From positions 46,291,260 to 46,355,259 of the forward strand of contig NC_065530.1 of assembly GCF_020184175.1 (NCBI RefSeq): a stretch of DNA of 64,000 nucleotides, in the 5' to 3' direction. Within the stretch, counting starts at the first letter, position 1. The number at the start of each line of letters is the position of its first letter. This document shows, piece by piece, positions 1 through 11,700 of this stretch. The DNA comes from Aphis gossypii (Eukaryota; Arthropoda; Insecta; Hemiptera; Aphididae). The notes beneath the pieces were generated by a model that saw nothing but the letters and a program-made list of their open reading frames with translations, ran no database searches and was not told the DNA's origin. The position numbers were made by a program, and so were the translations under genes.

Positions 1-1039
1 GCGATTCATTGGTACCAAATGCAACAATTGACATAAGGCATAACAAGACGTCTTAACATAACGATATAAGTATTGTAACAGAACACGAGTGCTAAACAAT
101 CCAAGTTACAACTTACAAATGAGCCCCATTCGTCGCTTTCCTTCACACCTATGTTCAAAAACAAACAAGGGTATTATAATGAAACGCATTCAGTGGCGTT
201 AATTGAGTTTTTTTTAATAGTTTCGAAATTTAAACAGGCAACTTTTTCTTCGTCTTCGTATTAGTATAATAGTAAATACACGGAGGAAAATGGAATTGAA
301 GGTTTATGTAGGTATTTTATATTTTAACGAATTAAAAATGAAGTCTGAAATTAGAAGTAGCTTTTGTCTACTTGTATATAATATTTTAAAGTTCGGCAGT
401 TCGGCTGTCCGGGTGTTTGAAAATGTTATGGGAAGCGTAGAAAGGATGCAGACGTGCCGAAAAACAAAGAAAAAAGCAGTGACGCCAAAGTTTTATCTTC
501 CACAACCCAAGTGACGTCCTTGAACGAATCACATTATCAATAACGTACGAACAGTTTACTTGTATTTACTATTTATTATTTAATAATAATTTAGTAGTAC
601 GCATCGACAGTGGCATGCAACGAACAAAAATATAACGTAATATTATTTGCATCGACTTCGGTATTCAGTGAACTCATTAATTATAGAATATTCTATAATC
701 AATGGTACAACGATACGAGTATCTTAGTATGGGAAATACTCATTATATTTAGGCACATTATATTTCATTAATTTGATGAAGTTCGAAAACGATACAAACA
801 ATTTTATAAAACGTATTCTTGCGTTCAAAAACACAAAGCGGTAATAGAATATTAAAATAACGACACTAAATAACAATATTGACTATTTCCTGGTTATTAT
901 TGTATTTATAAATACATATACACAAGTCATCATTGCGGTTCACCGGGGTTTTTCCATATTTTGTAAATTGACAACTAATCGCGGCGCAGTCTTTTTCATG
1001 AAACGTAATCTCATTGGTCAGCGATTCATTTGTCATTTA
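1..1039. other. AT-rich non-coding flank
   Basis: No coding exon is supported here. The only open frame of note is about 74 codons on the + strand at 290-514. Its composition is unremarkable and it has no recognisable motif, so it is left out as a gene. The stretch is AT-rich with scattered short palindromic AT words. Confidence 0.5.
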
Positions 1040-1227
1040 CTATGATTTTCGTTATCGCGACCGGGATCAGTCTTCCGCAGACCGTCTTCCTCTTTTGGTC
1101 GTTGGTCTGCTAGTTCCGAGTTCCTAGTTTTTGTTCAATATCCGTATTATATGTAATGGATGACTGAAGACTTGAGATCTTGACGGACCTGCCGGCAGCG
1201 GCGACCCACTGCTGTACACGCCGCCAG
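1040..1227 (+). promoter_or_regulatory. Candidate promoter and 5' non-coding exon
   Basis: This patch is markedly more GC- and CpG-rich than its surroundings. It is preceded by an inverted CCAAT-type word (ATTGG, about 1013-1017) and ends in CCGCCAG followed by GTAATA, a good + strand 5' splice site at 1228. The ATG near 1157 is stopped after three codons, so any exon here would be 5' UTR or non-coding RNA. The transcript start cannot be placed from sequence alone. It could equally be a chance CpG-rich patch. Confidence 0.3.
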
Positions 1228-4029
1228 GTAATAACTATTAAATCTGAACTATTGTAACAACCTCTGGGCATTTGATTTTTATAAATAATTTTTTTATTCA
1301 TTAATAAAATGATTTTACCACACTCGAGTTTGGTTTGGTAAAGAAGTTTTAAGACCTTGTTTTAATGAACGACTTGTTTGCTCGCAATTTTAAAACAACT
1401 AACTGCAATTCTTGTAGTTGTATTGCTAAAATTAAGATAAAAATAAACCGTGTCTCAATTTATGGCATTATAGTATATTTTAATCAAAAGTATTGCTAAA
1501 ATAATCTCTATTTTTTATTAATTTCAAATTTTATAAATTATATGGCGTTTTAAACAATTAAATAATAATAACAACAAATATATATTATTTTATTGTTTTA
1601 TTAAATAATTGGATTCCTTATTGAAATAAATTTATCTCTAATTTCCAAAGTAACATTAATTCCTTCAGTCTCAATACAGAATTATTTATATTTTTATTAT
1701 TTTTATACTTTAAGGCATAGTGTTGAGAATTGAAGTTTGGAGGTCCTATTAATTAAGTAAATTATAATCAACAAATGAATAAAACTGTTTAAAACAATAT
1801 TGATGTTCCGAATCTTCAGTACCTATCAACTCTTAAAGTAAAAAATAATTGTTAGGTAATAACATGTATTTTTATTTCCCTAGTAGAACTAAGTTTTCAG
1901 TGTGATGCAAAATTCACCAATAAGTGTTATAATATGTTTAAATGTATAAAATAATAAGTAAATTTTTGATAAATCCAATGAAAATAACAGAAAAGGTATG
2001 GTAAAAACTTATAATGATGTATTTTGTGCATTTTTTGAACTGGAAAATAGTATTTGTTAATTGTTATAATAGGCCAGTCATTTAACGATTTCTACTAGAA
2101 TTAAATCGGAAAGTTTTGAAATTTTGCAGAAAGGTTGGTTGTGGGTTCCTTATTAACCAAAAAAAATTCGCAATCTCTCTGAGGTCCGGAAGTGTCCGCC
2201 ATCTTGGATTTTATGTGATTTTTTTCAGTTTTTATAAATTATGTTTAAAAAAATTAATTTTATCACAAAAATACCTCTACATAAAAATATTGCTGACTAA
2301 ATTTACAATAAATATGTATATTTATATATTTTTGTAGCTTAAATAGGTTAACGGTGAAATCCACCTGCGCGTTGTAATATTTGATGTGTCCCACTCGTAT
2401 AGGCTAGAAAACGAAATTTTTATTTTTTTTTTGTATGTACCAACATAGTCACATTTCATAACTTATATTGTATACTATTGATTAATAGGTATTACGCTTT
2501 ATGTTTGAAGACAAAGGTACACTATAGTCTATATTTTATTTAGAGTACTTGTATTTAATAATATATCGTTAATTTTTCAAAATGTTAAGTTCTACAACGT
2601 ATTATGTATCTTAAATAATGATCAAAATGTTTATTTAGTACACAATTAAAAATATTGTTTATTATTATAATTATTATATCTTTATAATTAATGTTAAAAA
2701 TATTTTTTAACATAAATTATTTACATTTTTTTAACGATTTTTTTTTAAGTAATATCTAATAATAATTATGCATATAATTTATTTACAAATATTACAATGC
2801 ATTCTACGTTTGCATTTGGGTAAAGGACTGCTTTGACCATTTAAAATGTCGTTTTTATTTGAGCATCATCTAAAATTTAATTTGTCGCAAATGAATGAAT
2901 GATTTTTCATAGGTCCAACTAAACCAACGTAATATGTTCTCTCACAGTTCTAGAGTATGCAATCCGCATGTATCTTGTATTCATGACCACTGAACATTTT
3001 ATCTACAGTTATCGGCGTATAATTTGTACTTACATTTTTTTTTTGAACCACTTCCTTTCATTACATATCCAACGCAACCCCATGTAAGACATCCTATGTA
3101 ATTCCTAACCCAACAATGATAGTTGATAAATTTGGACTTTTCACTACTATATCACAAACTTTACAAGTAAAATACTATGATACAGCTGTTCTCAACCTTT
3201 TTGTTGATAAATTCTCCTAATATCTATAATAAATTATGTAAAGGTAATACAATTTGATCTTCTACACAAATATTATTTAAATTGCTGTTAAGAATAATAT
3301 TTTTAAAACCATCTTCGTTAGCTGGTTCAAATATTTTGACATTTATTTTCCAAAATTTCTTAAATCTTGCGACGATGGCATTATTTTCAATTGATTTATT
3401 CTATTTACTAGACATCTAAATGAATACCATCTTTTATTAAGTAGGTATCCGATTACCGACCAATTTAAAATAAACTATTATATATTTTCCGCTATTACTA
3501 ATGACAATTATATTACTGCCATGTTTGATGTTTGTTTATAAATTTCATTTGTATTGGTGTTAATACGTTTTTTTGGTTTACAATTTAGTCAGACAAGTAG
3601 CTGTACTAGCTATGCCGCCCAGTGCAGTACCTATAATATAACAAATAGTATATATATAATATAAATATAATTCAATCACATGCAATCATCAATAAATAAA
3701 TCATGAGGCTAAGTAATCATACTGATGATCCGTATAAACAGAATTGATAATTTCAATTTAAAAATAAAAATTTTAAATAATTTAATTTCATATTAGAATA
3801 TTTTCAGTAAAATTAATTGATGATTGATTAAAGTAAAATGTAGGAGAGTCACAATACTGGTAGAAATAATAAACCCTATAATCTAGTTTATCCTTCACCA
3901 TAATTACCTTGTTAAAATAAAAATTAAAAGGTGAACCACCAGTTAATCTCCTAAATATTTTTTTTTTAAACTGTAGAATACCTGGTTTAAAAATCACCTA
4001 ACATAATTTAAAAGAAATTCCACTTTCAA
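1228..4029. other. AT-rich non-coding region before the tandem array
   Basis: No convincing exon was found. The segment at about 2071-2390, which contains a GCCATCTTGG core, reads like dispersed aphid repeat sequence, but I recognise only its style and could not find both ends. The word CTGTTCTCAACC near 3187 resembles a hAT terminus without a visible partner. The rest is AT-rich with homopolymer runs. Confidence 0.4.
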
Positions 4030-4730
4030 TAATTTAAATTATTATTTTCTCTCAGTTTTCTTTTCATTATGATAATTCACGTTTTTTTTTTTGTTTTGCT
4101 TCTCTTTTCCAGATAATGTTTTTTGTCTCATCCCATGTATTACAGCCTTCCATAAGGATGGTGGTCTTTTGGGTCAATAGGTTCTGTAATAAATTTGCTT
4201 GATGGCTGTTCAGATAGTTAAGAGGAATTTTGGATAGAAAGCCAGACGTGTGTTGGTAATATCAGTGCTAGGATAGTACTTGTTTTATCAACGTTTGTCT
4301 TTCTATGCAATTCTTTTTTTTAAATTATTTTCTGGACTATTGTTTTCAAACTCATTGATTGTAGAACCGATTGGCCCAAGAGAACCGCCCTCCACGTCGA
4401 GGTCTGCAGTATTAGTTGTTTTCATGGATATTAAATCTATACACGTGGTAATTTTTTTTTATTTATCATAATGGTTTTTTGTGTTGACATTTAATTTTTC
4501 TAAAAATTAATTTTATGTAATTGGTTTGGAAATCTTCTGTTTAGGTCATGGTCAGTATTATGTCTTCCACAGTGTCACTACCTATTTGTTTAGAACGTTG
4601 ATGAATCCACAAATGTTAAGTTAATTTAAATATAATTTTCTCACAGTTGTTTTCTCATATGATAATACACGTTTTTTTTTTTTGTTTTGCTTCTCTTTTC
4701 CAGATGATGTTTTTTGTCTCATCCTATGTA

Positions 4731-5081
4731 TTACAGCCTTCCATAAGGATGGTGGTCTTTTGGGTCAATAGGTTCTGTAATAAATTTGCTTGATGGCTGT
4801 TCAGATAGTTTAGAGGATTTTTGGATAGAAAGCCAGACGTGTGTTGATAATATCAGTGCTAGGATAGTACTTGTTTTATCAACGTTTGTCTTTCTATGCA
4901 ATTCTTTTTTTAAATTATTTTCTGGACTATTGTTTTCAAGCTCATTGATTGTAGAACCGATTGGCCCAAAAGAACCGCCCTCCACGTCGAGGTCTGCAGT
5001 ATTAGTTGTTTTCATGGATATTAAATCTATACAGGTTGGTAATTTTTTTTTATTTATCATAATGGTTTTTTGTGTTGACAT
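4731..5081 (-). other. Unit-encoded ORF family, minus strand (representative)
   Basis: Most units carry an open frame of about 115 codons on this strand, beginning MSTQKTIMINKKKLPT and ending near DPKDHHPYGRL. Close relatives lie at 5321-5671, 7091-7441, 8270-8623, 10789-11136, 11927-12262 and 14238-14585. Shorter or shifted versions lie at 5848-6261, 6394-6849, 7681-7965, 9659-9973, 10328-10528, 12502-12738 and 13665-13949. The product would be hydrophilic and rich in Lys, Asn, Ser and Thr, with no signal peptide, membrane segment or recognised domain. Several copies differ by whole codons (one Thr lost or gained, five residues lost), but others carry frameshifts. The strand complementary to it is also open for about 99 codons in many units, so either frame may be a shadow. 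I do not recognise it and would not call it a gene without transcript evidence. Confidence 0.3.
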
Positions 5082-6393
5082 TTAATTTTTCTAAAAATAA
5101 ATTTATGTAATTGGTTTGGAAATCTTCTGTTTAGGTCATGGTCAGTATTATGTCTTCCACAGTGTCACTACCTATTTGTTTAGAACGTTGATGAATCCAC
5201 AAATGTTAAGTTAATTTAAATATAATTTTCTCACAGTTGTTTTCTCATATGATAATACACGTTTTTTTTTTTTGTTTTGCTTCTCTTTTCCAGATGATGT
5301 TTTTTGTCTCATCCCATGTATTACAGCCTTCCATAAGGATGGTGGTCTTTTGGGTCAATAGGTTCTGTAATAAATTTGCTTGATTGCTGTTCAGATAGTT
5401 TAGTGGAATTTAGGATAGAAAGCCAGACGTGTGTTGGTAATATCAGTGCTAGGATAGTACTTGTTTTATCAACGTTTGTCTTTCTATGCAATTCTTTTTT
5501 TAAATTATTTTCTGGACTATTGTTTTCAAGCTCATTGATTGTAGAACCGATTGGCCCAAAAGAACCGCCCTCCACGTCGAGGTCTGCAGTATTAGTTGTT
5601 TTCATGGATATTAAATCTATACAGGTTGGTAATTTTTTTTTATTTATCATAATGGTTTTTTGTGTTGACATTTAATTTTTCTAAAAATTAATTTTATGTA
5701 ATTGGTTTGGGAATCTTCTGTTTAGGTCATGGTCAGTATTATGTCTTCCACAGTGTCACTACCTATTTGTTTAGAACGTTGATGAATCCACAAATGTTAA
5801 GTTAATTTTAATATAATTTTCTCACAGTTGTTTTCTCATATGATAATTCACGTTTTTTTTTTTTGTTTTGCTTCTCTTTTCCAGATGATGTTTTTTGTCT
5901 CATCCCATGTATTACAGCCTTCCATAAGGATGGTGGTCTTTTGGGTCAATAGGTTCTGTAATAAATTTGCTTGATGGCTGTTCAGATAGTTTAGAGGATT
6001 TTTGGATAGAAGCCAGACGTGTGTTGATAATATCAGTGCTAGGATAGTACTTGTTTTATCAACGTTTGTCTTTCTATGCAATTTTTTTTTTAAATTATTT
6101 TCTGGACTATTGTTTTCAAGCTCATTGATTGTAGAACCGATTGGCCCAAAAGAACCGCCCTCCACGTCGAGGTCTGCAGTATTAGTTGTTTTCATGGATA
6201 TTAAATCTATACAGGTTGGTAATTTTTTTTTATTTATCATAATGGTTTTTTGTGTTGACATTTAATTTTTCTAAAAATAAATTTATGTAATTGGTTTGGA
6301 AATCTTCTGTTTAGGTCATGGTCAGTATTATGTCTTCCACAGTGTCACTATATTTGTTTAGAACGTTGATGAATCCACAAATGTTAAGTTAAT

Positions 6394-6849
6394 TTAATAT
6401 AATTTTCTCACAGTTGTTTTCTCATATGATAATACACGTTTTTTTTTTTTTTGTTTTGCTTCTCTTTTCCAGATGATGTTTTTTGTCTCATCCCATGTAT
6501 TACAGCCTTCCATAGGATGGTGGTCTTTTGGGTCAATAGGTTCTGTAATAAATTTGCTTGATTGCTGTTCAGATAGTTTAGTGGAATTTTGGATAGAAAG
6601 CCAGACGTGTGTTGGTAATATCAGTGCTAGGATAGTACTTGTTTTATCAACGTTTGTCTTTCTATGCAATTCTTTTTTTAAATTATTTTCTGGACTATTG
6701 TTTTCAAGCTCATTGATTGTAGAACCGATTGGCCCAAAAGAACCGCCCTCCACGTCGAGGTCTGCAGTATTAGTTGTTTTCATGGATATTAAATCTATAC
6801 AGGTTGGTAATTTTTTTTTATTTATCATAATGGTTTTTTGTGTTGACAT
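6394..6849 (-). other. Longest unit ORF, extended by a 1-bp deletion
   Basis: In the copy anchored at 6511 the word CATAAGGATGG is CATAGGATGG. The missing A shifts the minus-strand frame past the usual stop, giving 151 codons. The extension is Lys/Arg-rich (KREAKQKKKK core). In other copies this second segment lies in the +1 frame after the stop. The segment may be ancestral coding sequence restored by the indel, or simply AT-rich sequence that happens to be open. Confidence 0.25.
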
Positions 6850-7063
6850 TTAATTTTTCTAAAAATTAATTTTATGTAATTGGTTTGGAAATCTTCTGTT
6901 TAGGTCATGGTCAGTATTATGTCTTCCACAGTGTCACTACCTATTTGTTTAGAACGTTGATGAATCCACAAATGTTAAGTTTATTTAAATATAATTTTCT
7001 CACAGTTGTTTTCTCATATGATAATTCACGTTTTTTTTTTTTTGTTTTGCTTCTCTTTTCCAG

Positions 7064-7394
7064 ATGATGTTTTTTGTCTCATCCCATGTATTACAGCCTT
7101 CCATAAGGATGGTGGTCTTTTGGGTCAATAGGTTCTGTAATAAATTTGCTTGATGGCTGTTCAGATAGTTTAGAGGAATTTTGGATAGAAAGCCAGACGT
7201 GTGTTGGTAATATCAGTGCTAGGATAGTACTTGTTTTATCAACGTTTGTCTTTCTATGCAATTCTTTTTTTAAATTATTTTCTGGACTATTGTTTTCAAG
7301 CTCATTGATTGTAGAACCGATTGGCCCAAAAGAACCGCCCTCCACGTCGAGGTCTGCAGTATTAGTTGTTTTCATGGATATTAAATCTATACAG
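7064..7394 (+). other. Splice-bounded segment alpha within a unit (representative)
   Basis: On the + strand this segment follows a long pyrimidine tract ending CTTCTCTTTTCCAG and ends in ATACAG followed by GTTGGT, a possible 5' splice site. The same arrangement recurs in essentially every unit. All three frames through the full segment contain a stop in this copy, so if it is an exon it would be non-coding or only partly coding. The opposite strand has no comparable pyrimidine tract, so if the array is spliced at all the + strand is the better candidate. Confidence 0.25.
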
Positions 7395-7495
7395 GTTGGT
7401 AATTTTTTTTTATTTATCATAATGGTTTTTTGTGTTGACATTTAATTTTTCTAAAAATTAATTTTATGTAATTGGTTTGGAAATCTTCTGTTTAG

Positions 7496-7565
7496 GTCAT
7501 GGTCAGTATTATGTCTCACCCACACTGTCCTACCTATTGATTAGAACGTTGATGAATCCACAAAT
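7496..7565 (+). other. Splice-bounded segment beta within a unit (representative)
   Basis: After segment alpha each unit has CTTCTGTTTAG followed by GTCATGGTCAG, then about 70 bp ending CACAAAT followed by GTTAAG. This could be a short second exon on the + strand. This copy carries a local variant near 7516-7542 that is not seen in its neighbours. The signals are weaker than for segment alpha, and no coding function is evident. Confidence 0.18.
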
Positions 7566-8689
7566 GTTAAGTTAATTTTAATATAATTTTCTCACAGTTG
7601 TTTTCTCATATGATAATTCACGTTTTTTTTTTTGTTTTGCTTCTCTTTTCCAGATAATGTTTTTTGTCTCATCCCATGTATTACAGCCTTCCATAAGGAT
7701 GGTGGTCTTTTGGGTCAATAGGTTCTGTAATAAATTTGCTTGATGGCTGTTCAGATAGTTTAGAGGAATTTTGGATAGAAAGCCAGACGTGTGTTGGTAA
7801 TATCAGTGCTAGGATAGTACTTGTTTTATCAACGTTTGTCTTTCTATGCAATTCTTTTTTTAAATTATTTTCTGGACTATTGTTTTCAAGCTCATTGATT
7901 GTAGAACCGATTGGCCCAAAAGAACCGCCCTCCACGTCGAGGTCTGCAGTATTTGTTGTTTTCATGGATTAAATCTATACAGGTTGGTAATTTTTTTTTA
8001 TTTATCATAATGGTTTTTTGTGTTGACATTTAATTTTTCTAAAAATTAATTTTATGTAATTGGTTTGGAATCTTCTGTTTAGGTCATGGTCAGTATTATG
8101 TCTTCCACAGTTGTCACTACTATTTGTTTAGAACGTTGATGAATCCACAAATGTTAAGTTATTTATTTAAATATAATTTTCTCACAGTTGTTTTCTCATA
8201 TGATAATTCACGTTTTTTTTTTGTTTTGCTTCTCTTTTCCAGATGATGTTTTTTGTCTCATCCCATGTATTACAGCCTTCCATAAGGATGGTGGTCTTTT
8301 GGGTCAATAGGTTCTGTAATAAATTTGCTTGATGGCTGTTCAGATAGTTTAGAGGAATTTTGGATAGAAAGCCAGACGTGTGTTGGTAATATCAGTGCTA
8401 GGATAGTAGTACTTGTTTTATCAACGTTTGTCTTTCTATGCAATTCTTTTTTTAAATTATTTTCTGGACTATTGTTTTCAAGCTCATTGATTGTAGAACC
8501 GATTGGCCCAAAAGAACCGCCCTCCACGTCGAGGTCTGCAGTATTAGTTGTTTTCATGGATATTAAATCTATACAGGTTGGTAATTTTTTTTTATTTATC
8601 ATAATGGTTTTTTGTGTTGACATTTAATTTTTCTAAAAATTAATTTTATGTAATTGGTTTGGGTATCTTCTGTTTAGGTCATGGTCAGT

Positions 8690-8789
8690 NNNNNNNNNNN
8701 NNNNNNNNNNNNNNNNNNNNNNNNNNNNNNNNNNNNNNNNNNNNNNNNNNNNNNNNNNNNNNNNNNNNNNNNNNNNNNNNNNNNNNNNN
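8690..8789. other. Assembly gap of 100 N inside the array
   Basis: Exactly 100 N, the usual placeholder for a gap of unknown size. The left flank stops 408 bp after the anchor at 8281. The right flank resumes 261 bp before the anchor at 9051. Since a unit is about 590 bp, the flanks would overlap by about 80 bp if they were adjacent copies. So either the join is false or at least one further unit (about 510 bp plus multiples of 590) is missing. Confidence 0.98.
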
Positions 8790-11700
8790 GTGTTGACATT
8801 TAATTTTCTAAAAATTAATTTTATGTAATTGGTTTGGAAATCTTCTGTTTAGGTCATGGTCAGTATTATGTCTTCCACAGTGTCACTACCTATTTGTTTA
8901 GAACGTTGATGAATCCACAAATGTTAAGTTTATTTAAATATAATTTTCTCACAGTTGTTTTCGCATATGATAATTCACGTTTTTTTTTTTTTGTTTTGCT
9001 TCTCTTTTCCAGATGATGTTTTTTGTCTCATCCCATGTATTATAGCCTTCCATAAGGATGGTGGTCTTTTGGGTCAATAGGTTCTGTAATAAATTTGCTT
9101 GATGGCTGTTCAGATAGTTTAGAGGAATTTTGGATAGAAAGCCAGACGTGTGTTGGTAATATCAGTGCTAGGATAGTACTTGTTTTATCAATGTTTGTCT
9201 TTCTATGCAATTCTTTTTTTAAATTATTTTCTGGACTATTGTTTTCAAGCTCATTGATTGTAGAACCGATTGCCCAAAAGAACCGCCCTCCACGTCGAGG
9301 TCTGCAGTATTAGTTTTTTCATGGATATTAAATCTATACAGTTGGTAATTTTTTTTTATTTATCATAATGGTTTTTTGTGTTGACATTTAATTTTCTAAA
9401 AATTAATTTTATGTAATTGGTTTGGAAATCTTCTGTTTAGGTCATGGTCAGTATTATGTCTTCCACAGTGTCACTACCTATTTGTTTAGAACGTTGATGA
9501 ATCCACAAATGTTAAGTTAATTTAATATAATTTTCTCACAGTTGTTTTCTTATATGATAATTCACGTTTTTTTTTTTTTTTTGCTTCTCTTTTCCAGATG
9601 ATGTTTTTTGTCTCATCCCATGTATTACAGCCTTCCATAAGGATGGTGGTCTTTTGGGTCAATAGGTTCTGTAATAAATTGCTTGATGGCTGTTCAGATA
9701 GTTTAGTGGAATTTTGGATAGAAGCCAGACGTGTGTTGGTAATATCAGTGCTAGGATAGTACTTGTTTTATCAACGTTTGTCTTTCTATGCAATTCTTTT
9801 TTTAAATTATTTTCTGGACTATTGTTTTCTAGCTCATTGATTGTAGAACCGATTGGCCCAAAAGAACCGCCCTCCACGTCGAGGTCTGCAGTATTAGTTG
9901 TTTTCATGGATATTAAATCTATACAGGTTGGTAATTTTTTTTTATTTATCATAATGGTTTTTTGTGTTGACATTTAATTTTTCTAAAAATTAATTTTATG
10001 TAATTGGTTTGGAAATCTTCTGTTTAGGTCATGGTCAGTATTATGTCTTCCACAGTGTCACTACCTATTTATTTAGAACGTTGATGAATCCACAAATGTT
10101 AAGTTGATTTTAATATAATTTTCTCATTTGATAATTCACGTTTTTTTTTTTGTTTTTGCTTCTCTTTTCTAGATGATGTTTTTTGTCTCATCCCATGTAT
10201 TACAGCCTTCCATAAGGATGGTGGTCTTTTGGGTCAATAGGTTCTGTAATAAATTTGCTTGATGGCTGTTCAGATAGTTTAGAGGAATTTTGGATAGAAA
10301 GCCAGACGTGTGTTGGTAATATCAGTGCTAGGATAGTACTTGTTTTATCAACGTTTGTCTTTTATGCAATTCTTTTTTTAAATTATTTTCTGGACTATTG
10401 TTTTCAAGCTCATTGATTGTAGAACCGATTGGCCCAAAAGAACCGCCCTCCACGTCGAGGTCTGCAGTATTAGTTGTTTTCATGGATATTAAATCTATAC
10501 AGGTTGGTAATTTTTTTTTATTTATCATAATGGTTTTTGTGTTGACATTTAATTTTTCTAAAAATTAATTTTATGTAATTGGTTTGGAAATCTTCTGTTT
10601 AGGTCATGGTCAGTATTATGTCTTCCACAGTGTCACTACCTATTTGTTTAGAACGTTGATGAATCCACAAATGTTAAGTTAATTTAAATATAATTTTCTC
10701 ACAGTTGTTTTCTCATATGATAATTCACGTTTTTTTTTTTTGTTTTGCTTCTCTTTTCCAGATGATGTTTTTTGTCTCATCCCATGTATTACAGCCTTCC
10801 ATAAGGATGGTGGTCTTTTGGGTCAATAGGTTCTGTAATAAATTTGCTTGATGGCTGTTCAGATAGTTTAGAGGAATTTTGGATAGAAAGCCAGACGTGT
10901 GTTGGTAATATCAGTGCTAGGATAGTACTTGTTTTATCAACGTTTGTCTTTCTATGCAATTCTTTTTTTAAATTATTTTCTGGACTATTGTTTTCAAGCT
11001 CATTGATTGTAGAACCGATTGGCCCAAAAGAACCGCCCTCCACGTCGAGGTCTGCAGTATTAGTTTTCATGGATATTAAATCTATACAGGTTGGTAATTT
11101 TTTTTTATTTATCATAATGGTTTTTTGTGTTGACATTTAATTTTTCTAAAAATTAATTTTATGTAATTGGTTTGGAAATCTTCTGTTTAGGTCATGGTCA
11201 GTATTATGTCTTCCACAGTGTCACTACCTATTTATTTAGAACGTTGATGAATCCACAAATGTTAAGTTGATTTTAATATAATTTTCTCATTGATAATTCA
11301 CGTTTTTTTTTTGTTTTGCTTCTCTTTTCTAGATGATGTTTTTGTCATCCCATGTATTACAGCCTTCCATAAGGATGGTGGTCTTTTGGGTCAATAGGTT
11401 CTGTAATAAATTTGCTTGATGGCTGTTCAGATAGTTTAGAGGAATTTTGGATAGAAAGCCAGACGTGTGTTGGTAATATCAGTGCTAGGATAGTACTTGT
11501 TTTATCAACGTTGTCTTTCTATGCAATTCTTTTTTTAAATTATTTTCTGGACCATTGTTTTCAAGCTCATTGATTGTAGAACCGATTGGCCCAAAAGAAC
11601 CGCCCTCCACGTCGAGGTCTGCAGTATAGTTGTTTTCATGGATATTAAATCTATACAGGTTGGTAATTTTTTTTATTTATCATAATGGTTTTTGTGTTGA

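Noticed and set aside
3180..3400. Second hAT-like element
   Set aside because: CTGTTCTCAACC resembles a hAT end, but no inverted partner or target duplication was found.
7146..7445. + strand 99-codon ORF in each unit as a secreted or membrane protein
   Set aside because: Its hydrophobic stretches are largely produced by T-rich DNA, the frame is preceded by a stop inside the putative exon, and it is the complement of a more balanced minus frame. No evidence separates it from a shadow.
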